NCBI RefSeq assembly: GCF_024793895.1
Contig: NZ_JANUSB010000015.1
Location: forward strand, 1,543,157-1,607,156
Direction of reading: 5' to 3'
Source of the DNA: Serratia sp. AKBS12
GTDB lineage: Bacteria > Pseudomonadota > Gammaproteobacteria > Enterobacterales > Enterobacteriaceae
DNA length: 64,000 bases
Shown here: positions 41,052 to 50,217 of the stretch, piece by piece
How positions within the stretch are numbered: the first letter of the stretch is position 1
Layout: the number at the start of each line of letters is the position of its first letter
Translations under genes and position numbers: made by a program
Notes under the pieces: generated by a model
Seen by the model: only the letters and a program-made list of their open reading frames with translations
Database searches by the model: none
What the model was told of the DNA's origin: nothing

Positions 41052-41351
41052 AGGTGCGCCAAGTATTATAGAGAAAAATGTAGGTGACATTTTACATTAA
41101 CCACCCTTAGCACTCCTTGGTTAACAAACTTGATGCTTTGATTGAGTGTCTTTTTGCGACATGACTTCTTAGACATCACGACCTTATTGATATTCTATAT
41201 TATGTTAAAATCCCCAAAGGAAACATATGACATCATCATTTACTCGTCGTTTTCCTTTGTTTTATTTTTTAATAGTTATCGTTTACCTAACTTTCGCCAT
41301 TTACCATTAGAGGCATACCAGGAGCGAGTTTCAATTAGAGAGAACCACATT

Positions 41352-42569
41352 ATGAAAAACTTATTAATTTCTTTGTTATTTTTTGGGTTGAGTTTATCTG
41401 AATCTTATGCGACCGCACCAAGCGAACCAAACATAACTGAAACTCCAGGCATTGTTGACAAATATGTTATCCCTGGATTTTTTGGATTCAAAACAATAAA
41501 AAACGACCCTAACAATATTTATGAGTTAAAAAAATACGGGCCAACCTATAATATCCAAACCATAAGTTTCACATTGAATGGCAAGACAGAAAGTGTTGGT
41601 CAATACCTCAATAAAACAGGTATGCAAAGCATTATCGTGCTGCAAGACGATAATATCCTTTATGAGAAATACACTCTGTTTAACTCACCTAAAACGTTGT
41701 ATCCAGCCTACTCCATAAGCAAATCGCTAACAAGTATGGCAATAGGGAGTCTCATTTATGAAAATATAATAATCAGCGAAGAAGAACCCATGGGTAAATA
41801 TGCCTCGTTTTTAAATGATACAGCTTATTCAGGAGTGACATTTCAACAGGCGTTGCGCCAAAGCAGTGCTGTGGAAACATTAGGAGCATTAGAAGATGCA
41901 CATATTATTGCTCACCTCAATATGCCATGGAACGGTTGGGAAAATTACCTAAAGACAAAAAAAAGAATGCCTAACCATGCCCCTGGTGACGTATTTAACT
42001 ACGCAGAACTAGATCCAATTGCTTTAGCTGTTTCTTTAAGAGCGGCCAGTGGATATTCTTTGGCAGAATATTTGCAAGAGAAGCTCTGGAAACGCGTTGG
42101 TATGTCTGATAATGCCCGTTATCAGCTGGACCATCAAGGACATGAGGCTGGTGGTAATGGTTTAGAAGCGACCTTACGTGATTATGCACGATTGGGATTG
42201 CTCTATGCACATCAAGGGGAGCTCAACGGGCAAAGAGTCTTCACTCAAGAGTGGTTGGAAAAAACAATAACGCCAACACGTTATCCTAAGGGTGCGCTGA
42301 ATTTTAATAAAATAAAAACTGTTGGATATGGTTATCTCTGCTGGCCATCTTTAGATGATCAGAATGACTTTCTTATGTTGGGATTGTTTGGTAAGTTTAT
42401 TTACGTTGACTTGGATAGTAAAATCGTGATTGCAAAAATGGCTCATTATTTGGCCAACTCAGGAGATAAACCGACCGCCGATTATAATGGTGTCGCTTAT
42501 GCTGATTCTGTCCTGGCAGTCTCTCGAACAATACGTAATGCTATTATATCTGGCAAGCACGATATGTAA
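41352..42569 (+). CDS. Serine beta-lactamase-like hydrolase, exported
   Basis: 405 aa. A signal peptide covers residues 1-21 (LFFGLSLSESYATA). The class C / family S12 fold has the SxxK motif SISK at 121-124 and the Tyr motif YAEL at 217 (YxN replaced by YxE). It most resembles esterase- or nylonase-type members, so antibiotic hydrolysis should not be assumed. Codon use is markedly AT-rich compared with all neighbours, suggesting recent acquisition. The ATG at 41352 is chosen for the signal peptide; an open frame extends upstream to 41142. It lies between two copies of a direct repeat. Confidence 0.82.
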   Translation: MKNLLISLLFFGLSLSESYATAPSEPNITETPGIVDKYVIPGFFGFKTIKNDPNNIYELKKYGPTYNIQTISFTLNGKTESVGQYLNKTGMQSIIVLQDDNILYEKYTLFNSPKTLYPAYSISKSLTSMAIGSLIYENIIISEEEPMGKYASFLNDTAYSGVTFQQALRQSSAVETLGALEDAHIIAHLNMPWNGWENYLKTKKRMPNHAPGDVFNYAELDPIALAVSLRAASGYSLAEYLQEKLWKRVGMSDNARYQLDHQGHEAGGNGLEATLRDYARLGLLYAHQGELNGQRVFTQEWLEKTITPTRYPKGALNFNKIKTVGYGYLCWPSLDDQNDFLMLGLFGKFIYVDLDSKIVIAKMAHYLANSGDKPTADYNGVAYADSVLAVSRTIRNAIISGKHDM

Positions 42570-42951
42570 TTGCTATAACTTCCCATTGGTTATGGGTTTG
42601 ACAGGATCGCAGCAAATCGGAGATATTCCATGATACTCCTAATGCCCTAGAGGAAATGCCCTTTACACGGGAAAATTCGCGTGGGTGGCTGTCAAGTATC
42701 AATATGAGGAGTGTTGCGGTTGCATCCACGACAACATGAGGGTTGGGAAGTCAGAGGCTGAAGGCGGATGAGCAGTGTATCGGCGGTAATTTCAGTGCAG
42801 GAAGAGACACTGAAACCTTTTCAGAAAAGAGAGGTCAGGTTAGCATTCATGGTAACGGCAGTTTTGAAAGTTCAGGGTGTGTTTTGGCGAATACAAACCT
42901 AAACGTTCTTACTGCCGTTTTATTGGTTCACGCTAAAGTGCGATAAACCAT
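42570..42951. other. Hydrolase downstream region
   Basis: About 380 bases of intermediate composition up to the right repeat copy. A 67-codon frame (42743-42946) has no ribosome site or recognisable content. No terminator is seen for the hydrolase gene before the repeat hairpin. Confidence 0.4.
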
Positions 42952-42974
42952 AAAAAAGGCCTCTTTCGAGGCCT
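42952..42974 (-). repeat. Right copy of the direct repeat; terminator of the gluconate dehydrogenase operon
   Basis: Identical to 40822-40844. Here it sits 20 bases past the stop of the cytochrome c gene and reads as its minus-strand rho-independent terminator. Confidence 0.88.
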
Positions 42975-42993
42975 TTATCACTGGCAAGCAATA

Positions 42994-44334
42994 TTACTTC
43001 GCCGCGTCCGGGTGATCCGGCACCTGGGCGCTGCCCATGGCCTTTTCATCACGGATCATCGAGCGATCCTTGCGCACCTCGGCGACGTCGGCGGCGCTGA
43101 TAGCCTTGGCGTCATTGCCCCAACTGGAGCGGATAAAGTTAACCACATCCGCCACCTGCCGATCGTCCAGACGCCAGCCGAACGGCGGCATGGTGATGTT
43201 GGACACCGCCCCCTTCACCGCAGGCGTCGTGTTGCCGGTCAATACGATGTGGATCAGCGAGGTGGCATCGTCGGTTTGTACGATCGGATTACCCTTCAAT
43301 GCCGGGAAGGCGCGTTTGTAGCCCACGCCGTCGGTACGGTGACACGCCGCGCAGTTGTCAACGTACAGTGCTGCACCGGGTTTGCTGTCGTCACCGCGCC
43401 ACAGATCTTTGGCCACGCTGTCCACCACCGGTGCCGCCGCCTGCTGCTTGCCGTCTTTTGGCGGCAGCGTTTTCAGGTAGCGGGCAATCGCCGTCAAATC
43501 CTCGTCGGTCAGGTATTGCAGGCTGTGCTCGACCACATCGCTCATGCCACCAAACACGATGGTCTTATCGTTGCGACCGGTTTTCAGGAACTCGGTGAGC
43601 TCCGCTTCGCTCCAACTGCCCAGCCCATCCTTATGGTCGCCCCGCAGGCTGGAAGCGACCCAACCGTCGATTGGCGCATTGCTACCGGACAGGTAGTCAT
43701 CGCCCTCGTTATTGCTCAGCGCCTTCTCTTGCATGGTGATGCTGCGCGGCGTGTGGCAGGCACCACAGTGCCCCAGACCTTCAACCAGATAACGCCCACG
43801 CTCGATCAGCGGATCGGCGTTGGCATTGGCGACAAAGTCCGCCGGCGTCGGTGCAAACACGCCACGCCAGATGCTCAGCGGCCAACGCATCGACAGCGGC
43901 CACGGAATGTCGGATTCGCGGTTGGCCTCTTCCACCGCCGGAACGCCATGCATAAAGTAGGCGTACATGGCGCGCATGTCGTCTTCCTTGATCAAGGCAA
44001 ACGACGGATAAGGCATCGCCGGATACAGGGTGCTGCCGTTTTTGGCAACCCCTTTACGTACCGCGTTATCGAAATCCTCAAAGCTGTAGTCACCGATGCC
44101 GGTTTTCTTGTCTGGCGTAATGTTGGTGGAATAAATGGTACCGATAGGCGTTTCCATCGCCAAACCGCCAGCGAAGGTTTTGCCGCTTTTGCCATTGGTG
44201 TGGCAAGCCACGCAGTCGCCGGCACGCGCCAGATACTCACCGCGCTTGATAAGCTCGCTGCTCACCGTCGCGTCCTGCGCGAAGGCCGACACACTCAGCG
44301 CACTGAAAACCAGTGCAGAAACAATTGATTTCAT
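42994..44334 (-). CDS. Gluconate 2-dehydrogenase cytochrome c subunit
   Basis: 446 aa. A signal peptide ends near SALSVSAFA. Three c-type heme motifs are present: CVACH near residue 41, CGACH in the middle and CAACH in the last third, each in its own cytochrome c domain with later Met ligands. It passes electrons from the flavoprotein to ubiquinone at the periplasmic face. The ATG at 44334 is used; a GTG one codon earlier is equally possible. It is third in the operon, 12 bases after the flavoprotein. Confidence 0.92.
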   Translation of the reverse strand: MKSIVSALVFSALSVSAFAQDATVSSELIKRGEYLARAGDCVACHTNGKSGKTFAGGLAMETPIGTIYSTNITPDKKTGIGDYSFEDFDNAVRKGVAKNGSTLYPAMPYPSFALIKEDDMRAMYAYFMHGVPAVEEANRESDIPWPLSMRWPLSIWRGVFAPTPADFVANANADPLIERGRYLVEGLGHCGACHTPRSITMQEKALSNNEGDDYLSGSNAPIDGWVASSLRGDHKDGLGSWSEAELTEFLKTGRNDKTIVFGGMSDVVEHSLQYLTDEDLTAIARYLKTLPPKDGKQQAAAPVVDSVAKDLWRGDDSKPGAALYVDNCAACHRTDGVGYKRAFPALKGNPIVQTDDATSLIHIVLTGNTTPAVKGAVSNITMPPFGWRLDDRQVADVVNFIRSSWGNDAKAISAADVAEVRKDRSMIRDEKAMGSAQVPDHPDAAK

Positions 44335-44346
44335 CACTCGCCGTCC

Positions 44347-46131
44347 TTATGCCTGCACCAATGGGCCTGGATTCTTCAGATACTGCTCGCGAATAGCCCG
44401 GGCAGACCAGTACGCCAGCGCCGCGACGGTACCAGTCGGGTTGTAGCCCAGCCCTTGCGGGAAAGCAGACGCGCCAATCGAAAACACGTTGTGCACGTCC
44501 CAGCTTTGCAGATAGCGGTTCACTGCGCTGGTCTGCGGGTTTTCGCCCATCACCGCGCCGCCGTTCATATGGGTAGTCTGGTAGCTGGTGGTGTCAAAAT
44601 GGCTATCGGCGTTTTTCGGGCTGCCGATGATGTGTTTCGGGTTCATCGCCTTGGCAATCGGTGCCATCTTGTTGAACATGAACTGCGCCATCTTGATGTC
44701 GTTTTCCTGCCAGTCGAAGGTCATGCGCAGCAGCGGCTGACCGAACACGTTTTTGTAGTTCGGGTCGAGATCCAGATAGTTGTTGCGGTAAGACTGATGC
44801 GCACCGTGCGCATCCATCGAGACATGATGGGTGTAGGCATCCGCTACCGCCGCCTTCCATTCGCTGCCCCAGGCCGGGGTGCCGGCCGGGGTCGGCAGGC
44901 CCGAAATCGGCTTGGTGCCAGCCTGGTTGACCCAGAACGGCGATCCGCCGACAAAGCCCTCTTTGGCGTGATCGAAGTTGTCAGCGTTGAAATCGTCAAC
45001 GCCCACGCCGTTGCCGCCCGCACCGATAAACGGATTGGTGTGCACGTTTTTATCGAAGAACGCTTTAATGGTGGTCATGTTCTGATAGGCAAAGTTACGC
45101 CCCACCACTCCTTCACCGGTCAGCGGATCGTACGGTTTGCCGATACCGGACAGCAGCATCAGATGTACATTGTGGAACTGGAACGCCCCCAGGATCACCA
45201 GATCGGCCGGTTGCTCGACTTCACGCCCCTGTGCGTCGATGTAATTCACGCCGGTAGCACGCTTCTTATCGTCGGTCAGGTTCACTTTCAGCACGTTGGC
45301 GTTGGTGCGCAGTTCGAAACGTTTTTCCATACGCAACGCCGGCAGGATGTTGACGTTCGGCGACGCTTTGGAATACATGTAGCAGGCGTAACCGCTACAG
45401 AAACCGCAAAAGTTGCACGGCCCCATCTGAGCGCCATACGGGTTGGTGTAAGAATCCGAGGTATTGGCCGATGGCAGATTATACGGGTGGTAACCGACCT
45501 CGGTCGCCGCTTTCTGGAACAGCTGCGCAGAGTAGGTATTCTTTTGCGCCGGCAGCGGGAAATCGTCGGAACGGTCGGGCGCGAACGGGTTGCCGCCCTT
45601 GCCTGCACCAACCACTTTCCCCTTGATCGACCACGCGGTGCCGGAAGTGCCAAACACCTTTTCCGCCTTGTCAAAGTACGGCTCCAGCTCGTCGTATGTC
45701 ACGCCGAAGTCCTGGATGGTCATATCCTTGGGAATGAAGTTTTTGCCGTAGCGCTCTTCATAATGGCTGCGCATGCGCAGTTCGATCGGATCGACGCGGA
45801 AATGCACTCCCGACCAGTGCAGTCCGGCACCGCCCACGCCGGTACCCGGCAGGAATGCCGCCAACTGACGGTATGGCACCGCGGTCTGGCTGCTGTTATG
45901 GCGAATGGTCACCGTGCTTTTCGACAAGTCCTGGAACAGTTTGCGACGAATATTATAGGTAAGTTCGTCGATAACCTGCGGGTAGGAACCATCCGGGTAG
46001 GTATCGCGCATCGGCCCGCGTTCCAGCGCTACCACGTTCAGCCCGGCTTCGGTCAGTTCCTTGGCCATGATGGCGCCAACCCAGCCAAACCCGACGATCA
46101 CCACGTCCTTTTTCTTCATTAGCGTTGCCAT
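44347..46131 (-). CDS. Gluconate 2-dehydrogenase flavoprotein subunit (GMC oxidoreductase)
   Basis: 594 aa. The FAD Rossmann motif is VVIVGFGWVGAIMAKELTEA. GTGVGGAGLHWSG is the second FAD contact. The C-terminal GMC block has MNGGAVMGENPQTSAVNRYL and GLGYNPTGTVAAL with catalytic His/Asn. CNFCGFCSGYACYMYS contains four Cys in the C-x2-C-x2-C-x4-C spacing of the iron-sulfur site in three-subunit FAD sugar dehydrogenases. It probably oxidises D-gluconate to 2-ketogluconate in the periplasm. A related sugar acid or alcohol substrate cannot be excluded. Confidence 0.92.
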   Translation of the reverse strand: MATLMKKKDVVIVGFGWVGAIMAKELTEAGLNVVALERGPMRDTYPDGSYPQVIDELTYNIRRKLFQDLSKSTVTIRHNSSQTAVPYRQLAAFLPGTGVGGAGLHWSGVHFRVDPIELRMRSHYEERYGKNFIPKDMTIQDFGVTYDELEPYFDKAEKVFGTSGTAWSIKGKVVGAGKGGNPFAPDRSDDFPLPAQKNTYSAQLFQKAATEVGYHPYNLPSANTSDSYTNPYGAQMGPCNFCGFCSGYACYMYSKASPNVNILPALRMEKRFELRTNANVLKVNLTDDKKRATGVNYIDAQGREVEQPADLVILGAFQFHNVHLMLLSGIGKPYDPLTGEGVVGRNFAYQNMTTIKAFFDKNVHTNPFIGAGGNGVGVDDFNADNFDHAKEGFVGGSPFWVNQAGTKPISGLPTPAGTPAWGSEWKAAVADAYTHHVSMDAHGAHQSYRNNYLDLDPNYKNVFGQPLLRMTFDWQENDIKMAQFMFNKMAPIAKAMNPKHIIGSPKNADSHFDTTSYQTTHMNGGAVMGENPQTSAVNRYLQSWDVHNVFSIGASAFPQGLGYNPTGTVAALAYWSARAIREQYLKNPGPLVQA

Positions 46132-46133
46132 TG

Positions 46134-46862
46134 TTATCCTCTCTCCCCACGAATCGATACCGGTGGGAAGGGATAACGCTCCCCTCGCTCAACCCAGTCC
46201 ATAAAGTCGGCGCGCGCACCCGGAAAATTAATCAGCTTCCAGCCAACCATGTCCTTATTGCCGCCATGGATCGGATCGCTGAAGAACCCTTCGCGGGTGT
46301 TTTGCAGCAGGTAGGAGAAAAACAGCTTGGCAGGCACCTGTTCGAACTCGGCTTCGCCGGCTTCCATCTGTTTCAGCATCGTGTCCTGTTGTGCGCCGTC
46401 CAACTGGGCAAACACTTTGCCATGCTGCTTTTTGCTGTAGCCGTCGGCGTCGGCGATGCCCAGATTGTAAATCTGCTTTGGCACCAGCGGTAACTGGTAA
46501 CCCAGTTCCTTCGGTACGTCCGGGTTGAATGGCCCCTGCATATACCAGATGGCGCCGGTGGCATAGGGAGTATTCATCTGCCGATCGATAAATTCCGGCA
46601 CGCCAGCCTCCAGCGCGCCTGGGCCGCGATCGTCGGCCGGGATCAACCGCGCCACTGCGGCATTGATAAATGCCCATTCTTCTGGCGTGAAGAAGGTGGG
46701 TTGATAAGCGTCAGTTGTTGCGGGTGTGTTACTGGCAGCGTTGGCGGCTGCCGGCGCGGTCAAAGCGCCGACGCTGCTGCCGCCAATCACCGCCGCGGGG
46801 ATTAGGGTCATCGATTTGAGTAAAAAATCGCGCCGCGAATTGTTAGTTTTATCGTCCGACAT
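46134..46862 (-). CDS. Gluconate 2-dehydrogenase small (gamma) subunit, Tat-exported
   Basis: 242 aa. The twin-arginine motif is [10 protein letters not shown], with a hydrophobic stretch and AANA cleavage region near residue 40. The gluconate dehydrogenase subunit 3 domain follows ([20 protein letters not shown] near residue 60). It chaperones the folded flavoprotein across the membrane through Tat. The stop is 2 bases from the flavoprotein start. The ATG at 46862 is chosen; an ATG four codons earlier is possible. Confidence 0.92.
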   Translation of the reverse strand: MSDDKTNNSRRDFLLKSMTLIPAAVIGGSSVGALTAPAAANAASNTPATTDAYQPTFFTPEEWAFINAAVARLIPADDRGPGALEAGVPEFIDRQMNTPYATGAIWYMQGPFNPDVPKELGYQLPLVPKQIYNLGIADADGYSKKQHGKVFAQLDGAQQDTMLKQMEAGEAEFEQVPAKLFFSYLLQNTREGFFSDPIHGGNKDMVGWKLINFPGARADFMDWVERGERYPFPPVSIRGERG

Positions 46863-46989
46863 ATCACATTCCATCCAAAGATAATCACAACTATTTAACC
46901 TCAACCGTGCGGTTAATGTGGGTTTCAAACATAATTTGTAACCTTTTTGTCTATTTATTGAAGGCCAAAAAACCACCTTTAGCAAAAAT

Positions 46990-47001
46990 GTTACCGGTAA
47001 C
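46990..47001 (-). promoter_or_regulatory. GntR-type palindrome upstream of gluconate dehydrogenase
   Basis: GTTACCGGTAAC is a perfect 12-base palindrome. It matches the GTTACC...GGTAAC core of the E. coli GntR operator (ATGTTACCGGTAACAT consensus) and lies about 130 bases before the gamma-subunit ATG. GntR repression of gluconate genes makes this a sensible candidate. Binding is inferred. Confidence 0.6.
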
Positions 47002-47127
47002 TTATTGAATGGACGTAAAGAATTGACCACAGAGACTGAATTAACTTTTTGTGCTGTTTTTCAGGTAACGGCAGAAGAAATAACGAAAAATGAGATATTC
47101 GGCGGGGGTTGCGCGGTTAAAAAAGAT

Positions 47128-47157
47128 AAAAACCGGCCAGGGGTCGAGCCGGTTTTT
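47128..47157 (-). terminator. emtA terminator
   Basis: AAAAACCGGC/GCCGGTTTTT is a 10-bp stem with a 10-base loop, located 13 bases past the emtA stop. It can work in both directions. Confidence 0.75.
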
Positions 47158-47169
47158 CGCGTGCTGGAA

Positions 47170-47835
47170 TTATTGCTGCATTGCCTGATAAGCGGTAGTT
47201 ACCTTCCACAAATAACGCGGCGCCTGCGGTGCCGGATGCTTCTTCTGTATGTGTTGGTAAAACTCGTCGGGGCTCATTTGGTTGATGCGATTCACCGCCA
47301 CTCGCTTGTCCGAAGAGAAGGTGCGCAGCATCGCACCGGCGCCGTTGACATATGAGACAATAGTTGCGTATTGCAGAGTTTTAGGGTTGGTAATCCCGGC
47401 TAGCTGTTGGCTTTGAAGAATATTGATATAGGCCGTTCCCAGATCAATATTGACCGCCGGATCTTTTAATTCTCGCGAGCTGGGTTGCCCCTTTTTGCCC
47501 TTCATACGATAGGCATCACGCCCGGCAGTAGAGGCTTTCAACTGCATCAGACCCACGGCGTTGGAGGTGCTGACCACGCTTGGATTAAAACCGGATTCAA
47601 CCTGGATAATCGCCTTGATCAGCGTTTCATCCACGCCGTAATGGCTGGCGGCCTGGCTGATATAGTCGTTGTAGGCAACCGGTGTGCCGGTGCGGTTGAC
47701 CGGTGCCTGCGGCGGCGGCTGCAACCACCCTCCTTTGCCTGTGCCACTGCCCGTTGTGCTGCTGGTAGTCTGCGGGTCTTTTGCACACCCCGCCAAAAGG
47801 GTAATTGCCATTAGGCAACCAATTTTTGTTTTCAC
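47170..47835 (-). CDS. emtA: Membrane-bound endo-type lytic murein transglycosylase A
   Basis: 221 aa. A short lipoprotein signal ends at ITLLAGC. The SLT-type lysozyme fold follows, with the catalytic Glu in IIQVESGFNPSVVS, SNAVGLMQLKASTAGRDAY, and VSYVNGAGAMLRTFSSDKR, all close to E. coli EmtA (MltE). It ends with PAPQAPRYLWKV as in E. coli. It cleaves glycan strands internally. The start is the GTG at 47835 with GAGG six bases before it. Confidence 0.93.
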   Translation of the reverse strand: MKTKIGCLMAITLLAGCAKDPQTTSSTTGSGTGKGGWLQPPPQAPVNRTGTPVAYNDYISQAASHYGVDETLIKAIIQVESGFNPSVVSTSNAVGLMQLKASTAGRDAYRMKGKKGQPSSRELKDPAVNIDLGTAYINILQSQQLAGITNPKTLQYATIVSYVNGAGAMLRTFSSDKRVAVNRINQMSPDEFYQHIQKKHPAPQAPRYLWKVTTAYQAMQQ

Positions 47836-47944
47836 AGAATCCCTCACTCCTTTCAATGAGTTGCGTAGCAGAGGCAACGTGTAAGGACGCCTGCATTGAT
47901 TTTTTGGTCTATTCTCATGCTATCCATATACCAAGAGGTGATTT

Positions 47945-48244
47945 ATGAGTCAATCTGCGACCAGGTGTTTTGTGGTGACCTTTCGCTATCAGGAAGAAGG
48001 ATTAACTGATTTGGCGAAGCTTACCGGACAATTGACCCGCGAAGGTTTCACCACCGCTTTGACAGATAAAGACGGAGTTTCACACGAGTTGGGCAGCAAT
48101 ACTTTTGCGCTGATAACCTCATTGGATCAATCAGATACTGAAAAACTGGCACAAGGCCTCGGGCAGGTTGCGTTAGGAAAAATGCCAGAAGTGACGATAT
48201 CAACTTATGATGAGTATGTTAAACAGTTACACGCCGAGAGCTAG
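47945..48244 (+). CDS. GhoS-like protein (type V antitoxin family, DUF2622)
   Basis: 99 aa. It follows the E. coli GhoS pattern in order and length: CFVVTFRYQEE (YVVSFDYPSS in GhoS), GVSHELGSNTFALITSL (GIPRQLNENSFAITTSL), then a C-terminal TISTYDEYVKQL (NIMTVDDYFRQF). GhoS is a ferredoxin-fold endoribonuclease that cuts ghoT mRNA. No small membrane toxin resembling GhoT lies on either side, so the gene is unpaired here. A GAGG-type site precedes the ATG. Confidence 0.68.
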   Translation: MSQSATRCFVVTFRYQEEGLTDLAKLTGQLTREGFTTALTDKDGVSHELGSNTFALITSLDQSDTEKLAQGLGQVALGKMPEVTISTYDEYVKQLHAES

Positions 48245-48350
48245 TTACATACGGATACATTAAATGCTATAACTCACCGGACGGTATTATTTGTTGATGC
48301 TGGAATCAACCTGTCGTCAGTTGCTTGTGACGCTTGACTTCATGATAAAT

Positions 48351-48369
48351 GATATTGATAATCATTTTC
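48351..48369 (+). promoter_or_regulatory. Fur box of sitABCD
   Basis: GATATTGATAATCATTTTC matches the 19-base Fur consensus GATAATGATAATCATTATC at 17 positions. It lies 22 bases upstream of the sitA start. MntR may also act nearby but no clear MntR box was seen. Confidence 0.85.
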
Positions 48370-48391
48370 ATTTGAATAAGGAAAAGTCACC

Positions 48392-49330
48392 ATGCCACTG
48401 AAACCAAACGCATTTCCCCTTGAGCAACGCGCCACACAATGGTTGCGCCCATTTGTTTTACCTGGGCTGCTGTTGGCCGCCGCGCTGTTCAGCCACCCTG
48501 CGCTGGCCGAAAAGAAGCTGCGCGTGGTGACTACCTTCACCATTATTCAAGACATTGCGCAAAACGTTGCCGGCGATGCCGCCGTGGTCGAATCCATTAC
48601 CAAGCCGGGTGCAGAAATCCACGATTATCAACCCACACCGCGCGATATCGTCAAGGCACAGCACGCCGATCTGATCTTATGGAATGGCATGAACCTGGAG
48701 CGTTGGTTCCAACGCTTCTTTGAAAATATCAAGCAGGTGCCTGCGGCGGTGGTCACTGAAGGCATTACGCCGCTGCCGATCCGCGAAGGGCCGTACAATG
48801 GCAATCCTAACCCGCATGCCTGGATGTCACCGACCAACGCCCTGGTCTATATCGACAATATCCGCCAAGCGCTGGTGAAGTACGACCCGGCCAATGCCGA
48901 AACCTACAATCGCAATGCCAAAGCCTATGCAGAAAAAATTTCCGCGCTTGACGCCCCGCTGCGGGAGCGGCTGGCGCGTATCCCGGCGGCGCAGCGCTGG
49001 TTGGTAACCAGCGAAGGCGCGTTCAGCTACCTGGCGAAAGACTATCAGCTGAAGGAAGTCTATCTGTGGCCAATCAACGCCGACGAACAAGGTTCACCGC
49101 AGCAGGTGCGGCGGGTTATCGACGCGGTACGCGCCAATAACATTCCAGTAGTGTTCAGCGAAAGTACCATTTCCGACAAACCGGCCAGACAGGTGGCAAA
49201 GGAAACCGGAGCCAGCTACGGCGGCGTGCTGTACGTTGATTCGCTGTCTGCCCATGACGGACCGGTACCGACATATATAGATTTGTTGAATGTAACCGTG
49301 CAGACCATTGCCAAAGGATTTAATCAATGA
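48392..49330 (+). CDS. sitA: Mn/Fe ABC transporter substrate-binding protein
   Basis: 312 aa, ZnuA/PsaA-type cluster A-I binding protein. An unusually long N-terminal signal region (about 39 residues, ending FSHPALA) leads to [20 protein letters not shown]. Metal ligands are His in [12 protein letters not shown], His in [10 protein letters not shown], Glu in [10 protein letters not shown] and Asp in YVDSLS. It captures Mn(II)/Fe(II) in the periplasm. It overlaps sitB by 4 bases. Also known as YfeA in Yersinia. Confidence 0.95.
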   Translation: MPLKPNAFPLEQRATQWLRPFVLPGLLLAAALFSHPALAEKKLRVVTTFTIIQDIAQNVAGDAAVVESITKPGAEIHDYQPTPRDIVKAQHADLILWNGMNLERWFQRFFENIKQVPAAVVTEGITPLPIREGPYNGNPNPHAWMSPTNALVYIDNIRQALVKYDPANAETYNRNAKAYAEKISALDAPLRERLARIPAAQRWLVTSEGAFSYLAKDYQLKEVYLWPINADEQGSPQQVRRVIDAVRANNIPVVFSESTISDKPARQVAKETGASYGGVLYVDSLSAHDGPVPTYIDLLNVTVQTIAKGFNQ

Positions 49331-50217
49331 CCGCTGAGGCGTTTGTCCGACCCGAATTGAACGTCGACAATGTTACCGTCACCTACAACAACGGCCATAC
49401 CGCGATTTACGACGCCAGCTTCTCGCTCACCGGCGGCGCCATCTGTGCGCTGGTCGGGGTGAACGGCAGCGGCAAGTCGACGCTGTTTAAAAGCATCATG
49501 GGGCTGGTGCGCCCCACTCACGGTCGGGTATTGCTCAGTGGCAAACCGATTGCCGATGCGCTGAAGCACAACCTTATCGCCTACGTACCACAAACGGAAG
49601 ACGTTGATTGGAACTTCCCGGTACTGGTGGAAGATGTGGTGATGATGGGGCGTTACGGCAAGATGAATTTCCTGCGTATTCCTTCCAAAGACGACCGCCA
49701 GCGCGTCGATAACGCGTTGGCGCGTGTCGGTTTGAGCGAGCTGCGCAAACGACAGATCGGCGAGCTGTCCGGCGGGCAGAAAAAACGCGTGTTTTTGGCC
49801 CGGGCGCTGGCGCAGCAAGGTAGCGTACTGTTGCTGGACGAACCCTTCACCGGCGTTGACGTCAAAACCGAAAACGCAATTATTGATCTGTTACGCGCGC
49901 TGCGCGACGAAGGCCACCTGATTCTGGTTTCCACCCACAATCTGGGCAGCGTGCCAGAATTCTGCGATCGGGTAATACTCATCAACCGCACGGTGCTGGC
50001 CGCCGGCCCGACCGAAACCACCTTCACCCAGAGCAACCTGGAACTGGCATTTGGCGGCGTGTTGCGCCACATCAACCTTTCCGGCCCGGATCTGCATGAC
50101 GATAACGATCCGCGTACCGTCACGGTACTGACCGACGACGAACGGCCCGCGGTATTTTATGGCCACACCAAAAGCGACCCGCCAGCGCAAAGCCAGCCAA
50201 AGGAGAAGCAACCCTGA
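49327..50217 (+). CDS. sitB: Mn/Fe ABC transporter ATP-binding protein
   Basis: 296 aa. Walker [17 protein letters not shown] is near residue 45, the Q-loop is in [13 protein letters not shown], the signature is [15 protein letters not shown], and Walker B is [12 protein letters not shown] with a His in STHNLGS. A C-terminal tail of about 40 residues after the ATPase domain is typical of YfeB/SitB. Overlaps sitA by 4 bases and sitC by 1. Confidence 0.96.
   Translation: MTAEAFVRPELNVDNVTVTYNNGHTAIYDASFSLTGGAICALVGVNGSGKSTLFKSIMGLVRPTHGRVLLSGKPIADALKHNLIAYVPQTEDVDWNFPVLVEDVVMMGRYGKMNFLRIPSKDDRQRVDNALARVGLSELRKRQIGELSGGQKKRVFLARALAQQGSVLLLDEPFTGVDVKTENAIIDLLRALRDEGHLILVSTHNLGSVPEFCDRVILINRTVLAAGPTETTFTQSNLELAFGGVLRHINLSGPDLHDDNDPRTVTVLTDDERPAVFYGHTKSDPPAQSQPKEKQP

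Larger units (their letters stand above)
40702..41351. other. GNAT-hydrolase intergenic region
   Basis: 650 bases. It holds the left direct-repeat hairpin (40822-40844), a strong bidirectional hairpin (40918-40950) and a GC-rich minus-strand gene remnant (40953-41051). Beyond about 41055 composition drops sharply to AT-rich, continuing into the hydrolase gene. Confidence 0.6.
46863..47169. other. Gluconate dehydrogenase promoter region
   Basis: 307 bases between the gamma-subunit start and the emtA stop. It must contain the operon promoter. ATGTTACCGGTAACTT around 46988-47003 has the palindrome GTTACCGGTAAC, the 12-base core of a GntR/IdnR-like operator, which would fit gluconate control. 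The emtA terminator is at 47128-47157. Confidence 0.5.

Noticed and set aside
41352..42569. Reading the serine hydrolase as an antibiotic-resistance beta-lactamase
   Set aside because: It has the SxxK of the fold, but the YxN motif is YxE and the sequence is closer to esterase or nylonase-like members. Resistance cannot be claimed.
42743..42946. A 67-codon frame downstream of the hydrolase
   Set aside because: No ribosome site or family resemblance.
40822..42974. Calling the AT-rich patch a transposon or integrative element
   Set aside because: No transposase, integrase or terminal inverted repeats were found; only a direct repeat of a terminator brackets it.
43012..44328. A 438-codon open frame antisense to the cytochrome c subunit
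   Set aside because: Opposite a gene with three clear heme motifs; no recognisable content.
44455..46122. A 555-codon open frame antisense to the gluconate dehydrogenase flavoprotein
   Set aside because: Same reasoning; length alone is expected in GC-rich sequence opposite a long gene.
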